64,000 bases of DNA from Ashinkailepas kermadecensis (taxonomy: Eukaryota > Arthropoda > Thecostraca > Neolepadidae): positions 62,001-126,000 of the forward strand of contig JAOTOM010003918.1 of assembly GCA_034440615.1 (NCBI GenBank), in the 5' to 3' direction. Shown here one piece after another: positions 39,886 through 49,514 of this stretch (positions within the stretch are counted from its first letter, which is position 1; the number at the start of each line of letters is the position of its first letter). The notes beneath the pieces were generated by a model that did no database searches, was not told the DNA's origin, and saw nothing but the letters and a program-made list of their open reading frames with translations. The translations under genes and the position numbers were made by a program.

Positions 39886-41703
39886 ATGTCATCGGTGGTC
39901 AAAATGCTCCTTATCCTACTGATCCTAGCATATGAACCAACCCACGGAGCTTTGTTCTTGCCGCGTGGAATGTTATACGCAACTCAGGAAACGTGGAATG
40001 TGCACGTTCCTATCGCGAAAACCGGTGTATCGAATTTAGTGATCAATGTGAACCATACGCTACATGTATTTGAGAAAAGCGTAATTCAATATCTGGCAGA
40101 CCACCCTCATTTTCCGTACGTCGACGAACTACTATCCCAGCTGCACGACCGCCTGATCATATTCCGACTTCACATCACTGACATATTGAAAGCGATTCAA
40201 ACATCCGACCCACAAAAACTGCGTAGGTCAAAAAGGTCCGTGTTGCCATTCATCGGAGACGCGTTGTCGTTTATGTTCGGCACTACCACGGACGCTGAAC
40301 TGGAAGCTGTCCTCAACAGATTGAACACATTGGAAGCAAATAATGAACAAATTATACATGTTCTGGGAGAAAGTATAACATTTATGAATCAGACAACAAA
40401 GGAAGTCCAGATTAACCGAAATGCAATCAACCACATCAACCAACTAGTAGCCAATCTTACGCATAAAATTAGAAACCTTGAACAGAATGACGTACAACGC
40501 CTAGGTACCTACATCAAATTGCAGAGTCAAATCACAAAAGTAATTGAAACAACTGGTTCTATCCTCCAACAGGCCGCTGTACAACAGTCAGAATGGCAAC
40601 TCCAGCTTAGCTTGCTCGCACATGGAATCTTGTCTCGTTCATTTATCGATCCAGCCCAATTGCGTGACCTTCTGTCACACATCAAAAACGCACTGCCCAG
40701 CGCAAAAACACTCCCTTACCGTCCCGATGAAGTAGAAAAATACTACTTAATGATACATACCTCTCTGATAATGCTGAAAATAAATCCCTATGTATTACTG
40801 CCTATTCCAGTAATAACGATTCCAGACCAATTCGAGGTGTTCGAGGTGTTCAATATAAACTTACCTAGCCATAACTTACCGCTGGAAACAAGGTACGACA
40901 CAGGAAAAACCAAATACCTCGCTATGAGTAAAGATAAATCCCGATACTTAGAAATAGAAGAGAACATCAGCGTTTGTCTAAACCGTCAGCAATCATTCTG
41001 CCATTTTCATAGAGCAGAAAGATTCAGTACCACCACGTCGTCTTGCGTAAAAGCGCTTTACTTCCACGACTCGACTGAAATCACATCACAATGCAGAATC
41101 CTAGTTTCACGGAAAAGTAACCCTACCGCTTTGGAAATTGACCAAAACCTTTGGCTCATTGTTGCCGAAACTCCAATAGAAGTACACTTAGTTTGCGAAA
41201 ATGGCACCTCAGACTTTACCACCACGAATACTACACAGCTGATACAACTGCGAAATGGCTGCTCGCTATTGTCCCAGTACTTTAGAGTGCCCATGGCAAA
41301 AACGCAGACTCTTAGCTTCAACATGAACCATATACAATCGCTACGCAAACAACTATCCCGCCTCACTGAGCTGACTACACAAACTCTTGACACCCAATTA
41401 CCCCAGCCAGAAGTCGACTCAGAATCCGCGGTACTATCCAACCTACCTGACGTCCACATTCCCATATCCCAACTTCAGTTACAACTACGGACAGCCCGAA
41501 ATATTAAATATCAGTCTACACTAACGCATTCGACTCTGGTAGTCCCGGTGGCCATTGTGATTGTAGCCATGAGTTGCCTCGTGTACTGGATTGTGAAACA
41601 TCAACAAAGCTCCGCTCCCGCAGCCAATACGTCGCACCTCAGTCCCCCTCACCTTGAACCCCCGGTGAAGCCGTCCTCATTGTTCGACCGCGACCCGAGC
41701 TGA
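39886..41703 (+). CDS. env: Envelope-like fusion glycoprotein (F-type)
   Basis: There are 605 codons from ATG 39,886, chosen because a signal peptide (MLLILLILAYEPTHG) follows at once. The frame is open upstream only through a GTG. A furin-type site RRSKR (residues 113-117) divides a short N-terminal subunit from a long one that starts VLPFIGDALSFMFG, a hydrophobic, Gly-containing stretch like a fusion peptide. A heptad-rich, glycosylation-rich region follows (several N-x-S/T), then Cys-rich sequence and one membrane segment near residues 550-570 (LVVPVAIVIVAMSCLVYW) with a short Pro-rich tail. This layout matches the baculovirus-F/errantivirus env group. The frame is unbroken, unlike pol. 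Confidence 0.8.
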   Translation: MSSVVKMLLILLILAYEPTHGALFLPRGMLYATQETWNVHVPIAKTGVSNLVINVNHTLHVFEKSVIQYLADHPHFPYVDELLSQLHDRLIIFRLHITDILKAIQTSDPQKLRRSKRSVLPFIGDALSFMFGTTTDAELEAVLNRLNTLEANNEQIIHVLGESITFMNQTTKEVQINRNAINHINQLVANLTHKIRNLEQNDVQRLGTYIKLQSQITKVIETTGSILQQAAVQQSEWQLQLSLLAHGILSRSFIDPAQLRDLLSHIKNALPSAKTLPYRPDEVEKYYLMIHTSLIMLKINPYVLLPIPVITIPDQFEVFEVFNINLPSHNLPLETRYDTGKTKYLAMSKDKSRYLEIEENISVCLNRQQSFCHFHRAERFSTTTSSCVKALYFHDSTEITSQCRILVSRKSNPTALEIDQNLWLIVAETPIEVHLVCENGTSDFTTTNTTQLIQLRNGCSLLSQYFRVPMAKTQTLSFNMNHIQSLRKQLSRLTELTTQTLDTQLPQPEVDSESAVLSNLPDVHIPISQLQLQLRTARNIKYQSTLTHSTLVVPVAIVIVAMSCLVYWIVKHQQSSAPAANTSHLSPPHLEPPVKPSSLFDRDPS

Positions 41704-41766
41704 CCATTGAGGCCGATCTGACGAACGCATCAGACTGCTTCAGACCGCCGCCCCGCCAACATCACC

Positions 41767-42414
41767 ATGGACTTTGAGATCGTCCGACTACTCGCCCGTC
41801 GTCAAGGTATTCGTGACGAAGAATACCTTTGTGAGTGGAGAGGTTTCTCCTCTAGGGAAAATTCGTGGGAAGAATTATCCCTGCTTCCGGTCGACCTGAA
41901 CCGGAGGATGAGAAGCCTTCGGACACCGCTACCGTTTGACCGGTTTGGTCCGCAGGGGAAGCCGGGACCACGGTCCACGAAACCAGCTACTTATCGGGAA
42001 TTAGCTAACTGGTGTACTTGCTGTGAGGCAGGAACGGCCGAGTGCTGGACCCACTCGCCCCGTCAGCAGCCCGACAACGGTTCCGCCGACGTGGCAGTGG
42101 AACCCGAGGTATCGGCCGCCGCCGCCGCCGCCGCCGCCGCAGCCGCCTCGATCCCGTTCAACCGCCCAGATCCACAACTCGCCGCAGAGGAACAGGAGGC
42201 ATCAGCATCTCCGGCTGCCGCCGCTGCTTCAGGCGCGCGACGCAGACGCCAGCAGATCATGGCACGATACGCCCGGATCCAGGCCTGGCAGCGTGCCAGC
42301 CCTGCCGCGGTCCCAGAAATGCCACCTCTGGTGTTTCTTGAAGATGAAGCAGAACGCGAGGGTCAGGCCTATCGCGACCAAGTGGGAGAGCGAGCGCACG
42401 ACCCGACCGAGTGA
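41767..42414 (+). CDS. Accessory protein with N-terminal chromodomain
   Basis: There are 215 codons, 63 nt after the env stop, with a strong start context (CACCATGG). Residues 2-40 read as a chromodomain: FEIVRLLARR, then EEYLCEWRGFSS, then ENSWEEL. These match the E-Y-L-x-x-W-x-G-[FY] and N-[ST]-W-E signature of chromodomains, with Phe3, Trp24 and Phe27 as possible methyl-lysine cage residues. A CCEAGTAEC patch follows, then 12 consecutive Ala near residues 116-127, a second Ala tract and an ARRRRQQ basic block, suggesting a nuclear, chromatin-binding protein. A chromodomain in gypsy elements is normally fused to integrase. Here it is separate and downstream of env. It could be a captured host gene piece. 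No frame breaks are seen. Confidence 0.7.
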   Translation: MDFEIVRLLARRQGIRDEEYLCEWRGFSSRENSWEELSLLPVDLNRRMRSLRTPLPFDRFGPQGKPGPRSTKPATYRELANWCTCCEAGTAECWTHSPRQQPDNGSADVAVEPEVSAAAAAAAAAAASIPFNRPDPQLAAEEQEASASPAAAAASGARRRRQQIMARYARIQAWQRASPAAVPEMPPLVFLEDEAEREGQAYRDQVGERAHDPTE

Positions 42415-42834
42415 CGTAACCAAAGGGCAGTGGTCGCCCACAGAGGTGACAGACAACGAGCAGTGGTCGCTCGTCGTCTACGGACAGAACTATAGTTGGA
42501 ATAACGTAGTGAGTGACGTGTCGTAAATAACCTTGTGTAGTCATGTAACGCGTTTATTTAGGAGATTTCATGTAATATGTTTATTTGGGGGATGTTGTGC
42601 CATGTTTATTTAGGGCATAGTGCGTAACATGATAATTAACATGGACCAGGGATGTGGGATCCCTTCAAATCCCAGTAGTCTAACCCATGTAGAAAACAAG
42701 TGTAATAATATGAAATAAAAAGTGTACATGCCACCGCGTAATTTCACGATGTATGACAGGCCGTTAATAATCTAATGGATCGCAGAATCGAAATGGACAA
42801 TCCGTATTCGCGAGGTTAGTACTAGCGTTGTGGT
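42415..42834 (+). other. 3' UTR of the gypsy-type element
   Basis: There are about 420 bp between the last ORF and the LTR, with three TGTTTATTT/CGTTTATTT boxes (about 42,550, 42,578 and 42,603). A clear polypurine tract before the LTR was not found. Confidence 0.55.
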
Positions 42835-43443
42835 TGTAACGATGTTAAAGTTAATGCGAACATGCAAGCCTCTGGAATGCCAACAATGCACCTCGAGACC
42901 GCGCGCGGCATGAACCCCGGAAGGGTGCATCGATGACGGCCTGTCTGGGAATGTCACCCCGTTCAGAATCATTCCTAATATGTCCTGACGCTGACTCTGG
43001 CCCGCCGTCAGCCGCGTGATGTGCCGCCATCGACCGAGGGCCTCTATGAATCATTGCGGGTTGCCAGGCCAACCGCCACGCCCCGACGGTAGCTCGTCTG
43101 CACAGAGCCAATGTCAGCACTCGCTCGGTGCACGCGAAAGCGACCTATTGACCCCGGAAGATGGCCGCTGGGCCACCGAGCCAATCCCAGCCCGGTTCAC
43201 TTTTGGGTTGGCGCGTCATGTCGTGCCGGCCAATGAGAGTGCGGGTTATACCTAGAGGATGTATTTGTGTAGGTAGTGCCAAGTGAAATAAAGGAAGACA
43301 TAGACGGAGAGCTCCAGAGAGGACGAGCGTTTCCGGCGAAAAGGGCGAGGGCGCCCCCCCTAGGGAAAAAGCCAAAAAAATATATATCGTGTGTGCTTGG
43401 AAGAAACTAAAGACTACTCATGGCCAGGGAAGAAACTACCCTA
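42835..43443 (+). repeat. 3' LTR of the gypsy-type element
   Basis: It starts TGTAACGATGTTAAAG and ends near CTACCCTAAAGCA. Both ends, and an inner promoter-like block (GGCCAATGAGAGTGCGGGTT at about 43,229, then AATAAA at 43,288), match the solo LTR at 54,036-54,878. The start was fixed by that comparison. It is about 230 bp shorter than the solo copy. The far end is uncertain because sequence quality falls. Confidence 0.75.
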
Positions 43444-43640
43444 AAGCATTTTTTGGCTTTAATTACCCCCCTGAATTTTAATTTTCCCTCCCTTCCCCCC
43501 CCGGTAAAATAAGTTTGTTGGTTCCTTTTCCGGCTGGGGGCTCTCAAAAATTTTTTTTTTAAAGGTTTTTAGTTGGGACCCCCCCCCTCCCCCCCCTTCA
43601 CCCGTAAGGGGGGACGCCTCCCCCCCCAAAACGAGCACCA
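43444..43640. other. Homopolymer-rich stretch past the 3' LTR
   Basis: Runs of C, T and G (43,480-43,630) resemble those at 34,330-34,576 and probably reflect low-quality consensus. Confidence 0.5.
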
Positions 43641-44640
43641 CCGCCGACTGCCACCGCCGAAGATGGTCTGCTGCCACCAGAGCCACTGCTGCTCGCCACC
43701 CGTTATTGTCACCGATGTCGGCGCCCTTCGTGCTCTGCCTTACGACCTCTGGTGATCGATGCTGGCTGGACCTGGATCACTTAGTTGAATAATCTGCGGC
43801 AGGATTCCTCGTCGGCAGTGACGAATAGGGAGTACGAGTAGGGAAGTGTGGTAAATGCAGAGCAGGGTGTAATGCTTGTTGTGTGTGCTTTGTACGGTGA
43901 GATAATTAAAACAATTAGCATGCCAGAAGACAATTACACATGCTTACACCAAATTCTCCCCATCCACCCCAGTTCTCATTACTCTACTGCATAATTTATA
44001 ATGCAAATATAAGAATATTGAGCTCAAGCATTTAGCCACCGTATTTTAATACGTTCAATGAGATACTTCAAAACATCGCCAGGCAGCGGCGCTGTACTAA
44101 TTATAGCGTCTTAATGCCAATCGTCCAGTGGTCGCTTCACCTGCGCCTATCGTGCCACTTATCCACCAACTGGCGTATCGACTACACTGACGCATGCACG
44201 TAGGAACATGGGGGCACGAGGTATACCTCCCCCACATACGTCTCTGGGATCTTAGCCATTAGCCTAATGGCGTTGATAGGAAAACTTACCTACAATTCGG
44301 TTCTGCCCCCCCTAAATGATCTACCATGGTTGATGCGCTCTAACCCCCCCCCTCCCCCACATACTGCAGTTTATGCGCCCTAAAGTCCCCCCCCCCCACA
44401 TGCGCTCTAGGCCATGTGCACATGAAGACACACCGGCGAGGTCGACATGTGGCATTTTCCCATGTCAGCATGCACCCCCCGAGGCGCCCCAACCCGAGTT
44501 GGTGACATGCTCTCTGCTGTCCTAGGTCCAGCTGACTGGCTGTGTGTGACCTTGACCGTCGGTGCGCTGGAGACAAGTCTTGATTTCCTGCTGGAGACTG
44601 GCCTTTGGTCATCTGGCATTTCTTGGCTCCTAGCTGTCAT
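43641..44640. other. No gene recognised
   Basis: Two C-rich patches lie at 44,345-44,400. Open frames at the right end extend into the following minisatellite and are not credible genes. Confidence 0.4.
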
Positions 44641-44649
44641 CTCTGCTCG

Positions 44650-45245
44650 GCCGTGTCTGTGTGTCTCAGTCGGTCATGTCTTTACAGTTTCCGGTCCGTT
44701 GTCTGTGCGGTTTCCGGTGCGCCGTGTCTGTACAGTATCCGGTGCACCTTGTCTGTACAGTCTCAGGTACACCGTGTCTGTACAGTCTCCGGTCCACCGT
44801 GTCTGTTCAGACTTCGGTGCGACGTGTCTGTACAGTCTCCGGTGCACCTTGTCTGTACAGTCTCGGTGCGCCTTGTCTGTACAGTCTCCGGTTTGCCGTA
44901 TATGTACAGTCTCCGGTGCACCGTGTCTGTGCTGTCTCGGTGCGCCGTGTCTGTACAGTATCCGGTGCGCCGTGTCTGTACAGTCTCCGGTGCTCCGGGT
45001 ATGTACAGTCTCCGGTGCGCCGTGTATGTACAGTCTCTGGTGCGCTGTGTCTGTACAGTCTCCGGTGCGCCTTGTATGTAATGTCTTGGTGAGCCGTGTT
45101 TGTGCAGTCTCTGGTGCGCCGTGTCTGTACAGTCTCCGGTGCGCCGTGTATGTACAGTCTCCGGTACGTCGTGTCTGTACAGTCTCAGTGCGCCGTGGCT
45201 GTAGTCTCCGGTGCACCGTGGATGTACAGTCTCCGGTCTGCCGGC
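44650..45245. repeat. 24-25-bp minisatellite (CTGTACAGTCTCCGGTGCGCC)
   Basis: About 23-24 copies of a unit built on GTGTCTGTACAGTCTCCGGT plus GCGCC. Single-base length changes shift the phase. As no stop occurs in most phases, long open frames appear in several frames on both strands, and these are artefacts. Confidence 0.93.
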
Positions 45246-45870
45246 TGAGGGAGCCGTGGTGCGGCGGTTCCAGGCAGTACCGACTCGGTTAGCCCGGCAG
45301 CCGTGCCGTTTACCCTCGGTCTGTTTGATCGGCCGCGTGTCCACTGTGACGGGTAATCGACACCGGCGCACGCACACGACAGGCGTGAGCCACGTCGGCC
45401 GATACCGGGCGGCCAGACGTACGGCCGCGTGTGCCCACAACAGTCGCAGTGACATCCTGTCATCGTCACACGTTTCACACTTAGAAGGGCATCGATGAGC
45501 CGACAGTTCCGTTGACTAGTATATGTCGTGGCGTTCTGGCGCGAATGGGCCTCGACTCGGGGTTTCTCAGTCGGAATTGTGACGTATTGCCAACTGCTGT
45601 GCTACTCGGTTGTCATGAATAGCGACTGACACTGAGAAGGAAAGCACAACTCAAGTGTCTTCAGTAGCGCGGTTATCAGCACGTCTCAGTTCTGATCGAG
45701 GAGTCCGGATTCGGATCTCAGGACCGACAAAACGCCGTGGTAGCTGTGTAAATCTATTGCGTTTTAGAGACAGGACAGCTGAGGACGACAGGACAGAACC
45801 AATGCTCGATCGTCTAAGTAATTTTGGGGTTGTGATGTAAAATTTTGAAAATTATGCAAACAACTCGCAC
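45246..45870. other. No gene recognised
   Basis: GC-rich flank of the minisatellite, then mixed sequence without a named family. An open frame at 45,655-45,840 shows no motif. Confidence 0.4.
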
Positions 45871-46045
45871 TTCAGGTTGCATCTTTACTCTAAGCATCTA
45901 AATGCAGTACACTAAAAGTAGGCATTGCAAATCTAGGCCATAATGTTGGCAGAGGCCAAGGCTGGTCATCTCTCACCCAACTAGATGAACCCGATCCCGA
46001 AAGTTTTCAGATTGAATAAGGAAATGACAAATTAACATCGACGGG
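45871..46045. repeat. Dispersed repeat, copy 3 (partial)
   Basis: GTTGGCAGAGGCCAAGGCTG, ATCTCTCACC and TTTTCAGATTGAATAAGGAA match, in order, the end of copy 2 at 31,290-31,395. Confidence 0.6.
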
Positions 46046-46175
46046 ACACCAAACCAAGTCGTGTCCGGGATATCCAGCCGTGGCATTGGCAGTTGCTCAC
46101 TTGGTGAGTACCGTTGCAAAATATATCATTATTCGGCATGCATGTTCATAGTTTAAGTGCCGAACGTGAAGGAGC

Positions 46176-47271
46176 TGTGTGAGGGCGTGTCTCATTGCCT
46201 AGTGGTGGACTGGCGACTATCATCTGTGTGAGGGCACGTCTCATTGCCTAGTGGTGGACCGGCGACTATCATCTGTGTGAGGGCGTGTCTCATTGCCTAG
46301 TGGTGGACCGGCGACTGTCATCTGTGTGAGGGCGTGTCTCATTGCCTAGTGGTGGACCGGCGACTATCATCTGTCTGAGGGCACGTCTCATTGCCTGGTG
46401 GTACGCTGGCGACGGTCATCTGTGTGAGGGCGTGTCTCATTGCCTAGTGGTGGACCGGCGACTGTCATTTGTGTGAGGGCGTGTCTCATTGCCTAGTGGT
46501 GGACCGGCGACTATCATCTGTCTGAGGGCGTATCTCATTGCCTAGTGGTGGACCGGCGACTATCATCTGTGTGAGGGCACGTGTCATTGCCTAGTGGTGG
46601 ACCGGCGACTATCATCTGTCTGAGGGCGTGTCTCATTGCCTAGTGGTGGACCGGCGACTATCATCTGTCTGAGGGCGTGTCTCATTGCCTAGTGGTGGAC
46701 CGGCGACTATCATCTGTCTGAGGGCACGTCTCATTGCCTAGTGGTGGACCGGCGACTATCATCTGTCTGAGGGCGTGTCTTATTGCCTAGTGGTGGACCG
46801 GCGACTATCATCTGTGTGAGGGCGTGTCTCATTGCCTAGTGGTGGACCGGCGACTATCATCTGTCTGAGGGCGTGTCTCATTGCCTAGTGGTGGACCGGC
46901 GACTATCATCTGTGTGAGGGCACGTCTCATTGCCTAGTGGTGGACCGGCGACTATCATCTGTGTGAGGGCACGTCTCATTGTCTAGTGGTGGACCGGCGA
47001 CTATCATCTGTGTGAGGGCACGTCTCATTGCCTAGTGGTGGACCGGCGACTGTCATCTGTGTGAGGGCGTGTCTCATTGCCTAGTGGTGGACCGGCGACT
47101 ATCATCTGTCTGAGGGCGTGTCTCATTGCCTAGTGGTGGACCGGCGACTATCATCTGTCTGAGGGCACGTCTCATTGCCTGGTGGTACGCTGGCGACTAT
47201 CATCTGTGTGAGGGCGTGTCTCATTGCCTAGTGGTGGACTGGCGACCGTCATCTGTGTGAGGGCGCGTCTC
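46176..47271. repeat. 49-bp minisatellite, about 22 copies
   Basis: The unit starts TGTGTGAGGGCGTGTCTCAT and continues to GGCGACTATCATC. The period of 49 is exact over most of the array (for example 46,226 and 46,275). Variants CACGTCTC and CGTGTCTC, TGTCTGAGGG and TGTGTGAGGG, and a GGTACGCTGGCGAC unit (about 46,400 and 47,185) alternate in blocks, suggesting higher-order duplication. No spacers occur, so it is not CRISPR. Confidence 0.95.
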
Positions 47272-47595
47272 CCGAGATATTTGCCACCCAAAGATATTTC
47301 CTTGCACATAGTACTTAACCCAGCCGACGGAGCCTTTCAGTGACACGATGGGCTCGTGGTGGGATCTCCCTGAGTCGCTGCGTCGGCTGTGCACCATCCG
47401 CGAGCGGTACCACTGCGCTGAAGTGATAGCGTCAGAGAGCCCGAGCGGTATCAAGCTCTTTGATACAATGTATTCCCGTAGGCCTAATGGTTGCGGATGG
47501 AAATAAGTTGGAAGAGGGCTCATCCCCGAATGCATGGAAATCCCCCCCCCCTCAACTCCACAATGGTGGCCAGAACCACCTGTGATGGTGGTGGT
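47272..47595. other. Unassigned sequence between two minisatellites
   Basis: No family is recognised. It contains CCGAGCGGTA-like short repeats near 47,400-47,455 only. Confidence 0.35.
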
Positions 47596-47980
47596 CCTGA
47601 GCAGTAGCAATTGTCGGAGTTGTGGTGGTGCTGGCCGTGGCAGTTGTCAGCGGATCTGTGGTAGTTGTCAGCGTAGCTGGCAGTGGCAGGTGTGGGGGGA
47701 GTTGTGGTGGTGCTGGTCGTGGCAGTTGGCGAAGTTGTGGTGGTGCTGGCCGTGGCAGTTGTCAGCGGATCTGTGGTAGTTGTCAGCGTAGCTGGCAGTG
47801 GCAGGTGTGGGGGGAGTTGTGGTGGTGCTGGCCGTGGCAGTTGTCGGAGATGTGGTGGTGCTGGCCGTGACAGTTGGCGGAGCTGTGGTGGTCCTGGCCG
47901 TGGCAGTTGGCGGAGTTGTGGTGGTGCTGGCAGTGGCAGTTGGCGGAGTTGTGGTGGTGCTGGCTGTGGCAGTAGCGTCC
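47596..47980. repeat. 33-bp GT-rich minisatellite with a 115-bp internal duplication
   Basis: The basic unit AGTTGTGGTGGTGCTGGCCG plus TGGCAGTTGGCGG is 33 bp. A longer block containing GTCAGCGGATCTGTGGTAGT is duplicated at 47,646 and 47,761 (115 bp apart). Because 33 is a multiple of three, 11-residue repeats (PAPPQLRQLPL on the minus strand) appear to be open. I find no sign of a real gene. Confidence 0.9.
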
Positions 47981-49490
47981 GCATTGCGCACCTGCCAATC
48001 GTTGTAAAGGTTTGTTGTGAATATGTAGGGGTGGGGGCTCTGCCCTCGGTGGGGTGTGGGGGCGTATGGGGTGTGGCGGGTATGGGGTGTCGGGGTATGT
48101 GTGCGAGCTATGCTGGGTATGTGAAACTATAATAGTGTGTCAAAAGTAATGTTACCCAAGCCTAAACTGAAACTGATCTGATTTATTATGGGCTAATCTG
48201 AATTATTGGGCTTCATTTTAACTAAGACTTAACCTTAACCCGGCTGAACATGGGCTGACTCTAGACTTCGACTGGGGTAATTAAGACTGAGCTAAATCAC
48301 TCCTTTCCTGATTATGCCTATGTTGGGGTTGTGTTGTGTTGTGCTTCCCAGCAACCTCCACCAGACATTCCCCAAACCCCAGCCGGCTTGATGCTGTTTG
48401 AGGTACCGTCCCTAACACGAATTTATGTGTGCGAGGTCAAAGTTTTGGGAACACCATATAGGTAAATGAGTGCTTCTAGCCAAATTAAAAAGAATACGTT
48501 GTATTTAGACAATTAATGAGAATGAAATTTGTCCGTGGTTTGAATGACTTGTCCCGAGTTGGGACTTTTGGATGCTAATAGTAGTATAATTTTGTGCAAT
48601 GTTCCGCTCGAAATAGGTGCCTGTGATTGAGCCGCAAGCGGCTTCCGCTCGCCCTTAAAGCTACTTAACACACATTCATTATCCTCATTCACTTCACATT
48701 CGCTCGTCCCATTAATCATTAATTAATTCGCTCTCCTTATTAATTAATGAAATGCTCGGTCCCAAAATTTTGCTCCCCCACCCTCAGCGGTACACAAACA
48801 CATATATCGACAGACCATTGCTCTATTTTGATGGTAGGTTTGCCGAATATGCAAACCTTCCATTGCCATCATAGCTGGCCTCGCCATTATTGGCAGCGTT
48901 CCTCGCCTGGATGAAGTCTTAACTGTCACGTGGGGGCTCATCCTACTGGCTCCGACGGCTTATACAAGTGCTCTCGTGTCTTTGACTGACCTACTCAACC
49001 TTAAAAAAACAGTCGATTCCGCACCGGGCCTGATTCGCCGTACACTGTGCGACCAGGTGAAGGTGTTCACGAGCAGAGCACGGATCCCTACCACGTTGAG
49101 CACGTCCCCTGGCCGTCTATATAACCTAGCCTGCCCTACCCTTTCAGCCTCGGGGCTTACGGCACGCCAAACCTGTCCGGACGTTCCCCGAAACGCTACG
49201 CAGCTCCGTGCCCAAACGCATAGCGAACGGGGGCGGACTCACCACCGTGCAGTGTTTTGCATTACCCTATTGTATCGTTCGGCGTCAATCTCGACGGACG
49301 CGAGGTGGTGCCTCTCTTAACGGTCCATCCTACCTGGGGTCCATGGGGGCATGCCCGCCCCCATCTGCGCCCCTGGGTCACAGAGGCCAGTGGGATTTCG
49401 CAGTCAAAGGACCAGAGCAGGTGAGCTAATGCCCCCGAAGTGTGCGTTCATCGCATCCCCTCTCGCAATTCGACATCATCGAAATGCAGA
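47981..49490. other. No gene recognised
   Basis: This begins with GGTGTGGGGGYGTATGGGGT-like short repeats (48,030-48,110) and continues as mixed sequence. An ATTAATTAAT cluster lies at 48,708-48,750. No conserved protein was seen. Confidence 0.4.
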
Positions 49491-49514
49491 TCTATATATA
49501 TATATATATATATA
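49491..49514. repeat. Short TA microsatellite
   Basis: About eleven TA dinucleotides. Confidence 0.95.

Larger units (their letters stand above)
34577..43443 (+). mobile_element. Env-bearing Ty3/gypsy-type endogenous element (5'-incomplete)
   Basis: The order is gag, protease, RT, RNase H, integrase, env, a chromodomain ORF, 3' UTR and 3' LTR, all on one strand. RT-RNase H-integrase order and sequence blocks are of the Ty3/gypsy (Metaviridae) type. An F-like env makes it errantivirus-like in layout. The 5' LTR and gag N-terminus are not seen. Three frame breaks in pol mean this copy as given is not competent. A related solo LTR lies at 54,036-54,878. Confidence 0.85.

Noticed and set aside
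42790..42834. Polypurine tract of the gypsy-type element
   Set aside because: No purine run of convincing length precedes the LTR start defined by comparison with the solo LTR.
46176..47271. CRISPR-like array
   Set aside because: Repeats are contiguous without unique spacers and the genome is eukaryotic.
47520..47984. Repetitive secreted or structural protein with 11-residue repeats
   Set aside because: A 33-bp repeat is trivially open in frame. There is no signal peptide, no conserved flanks and no splice context.
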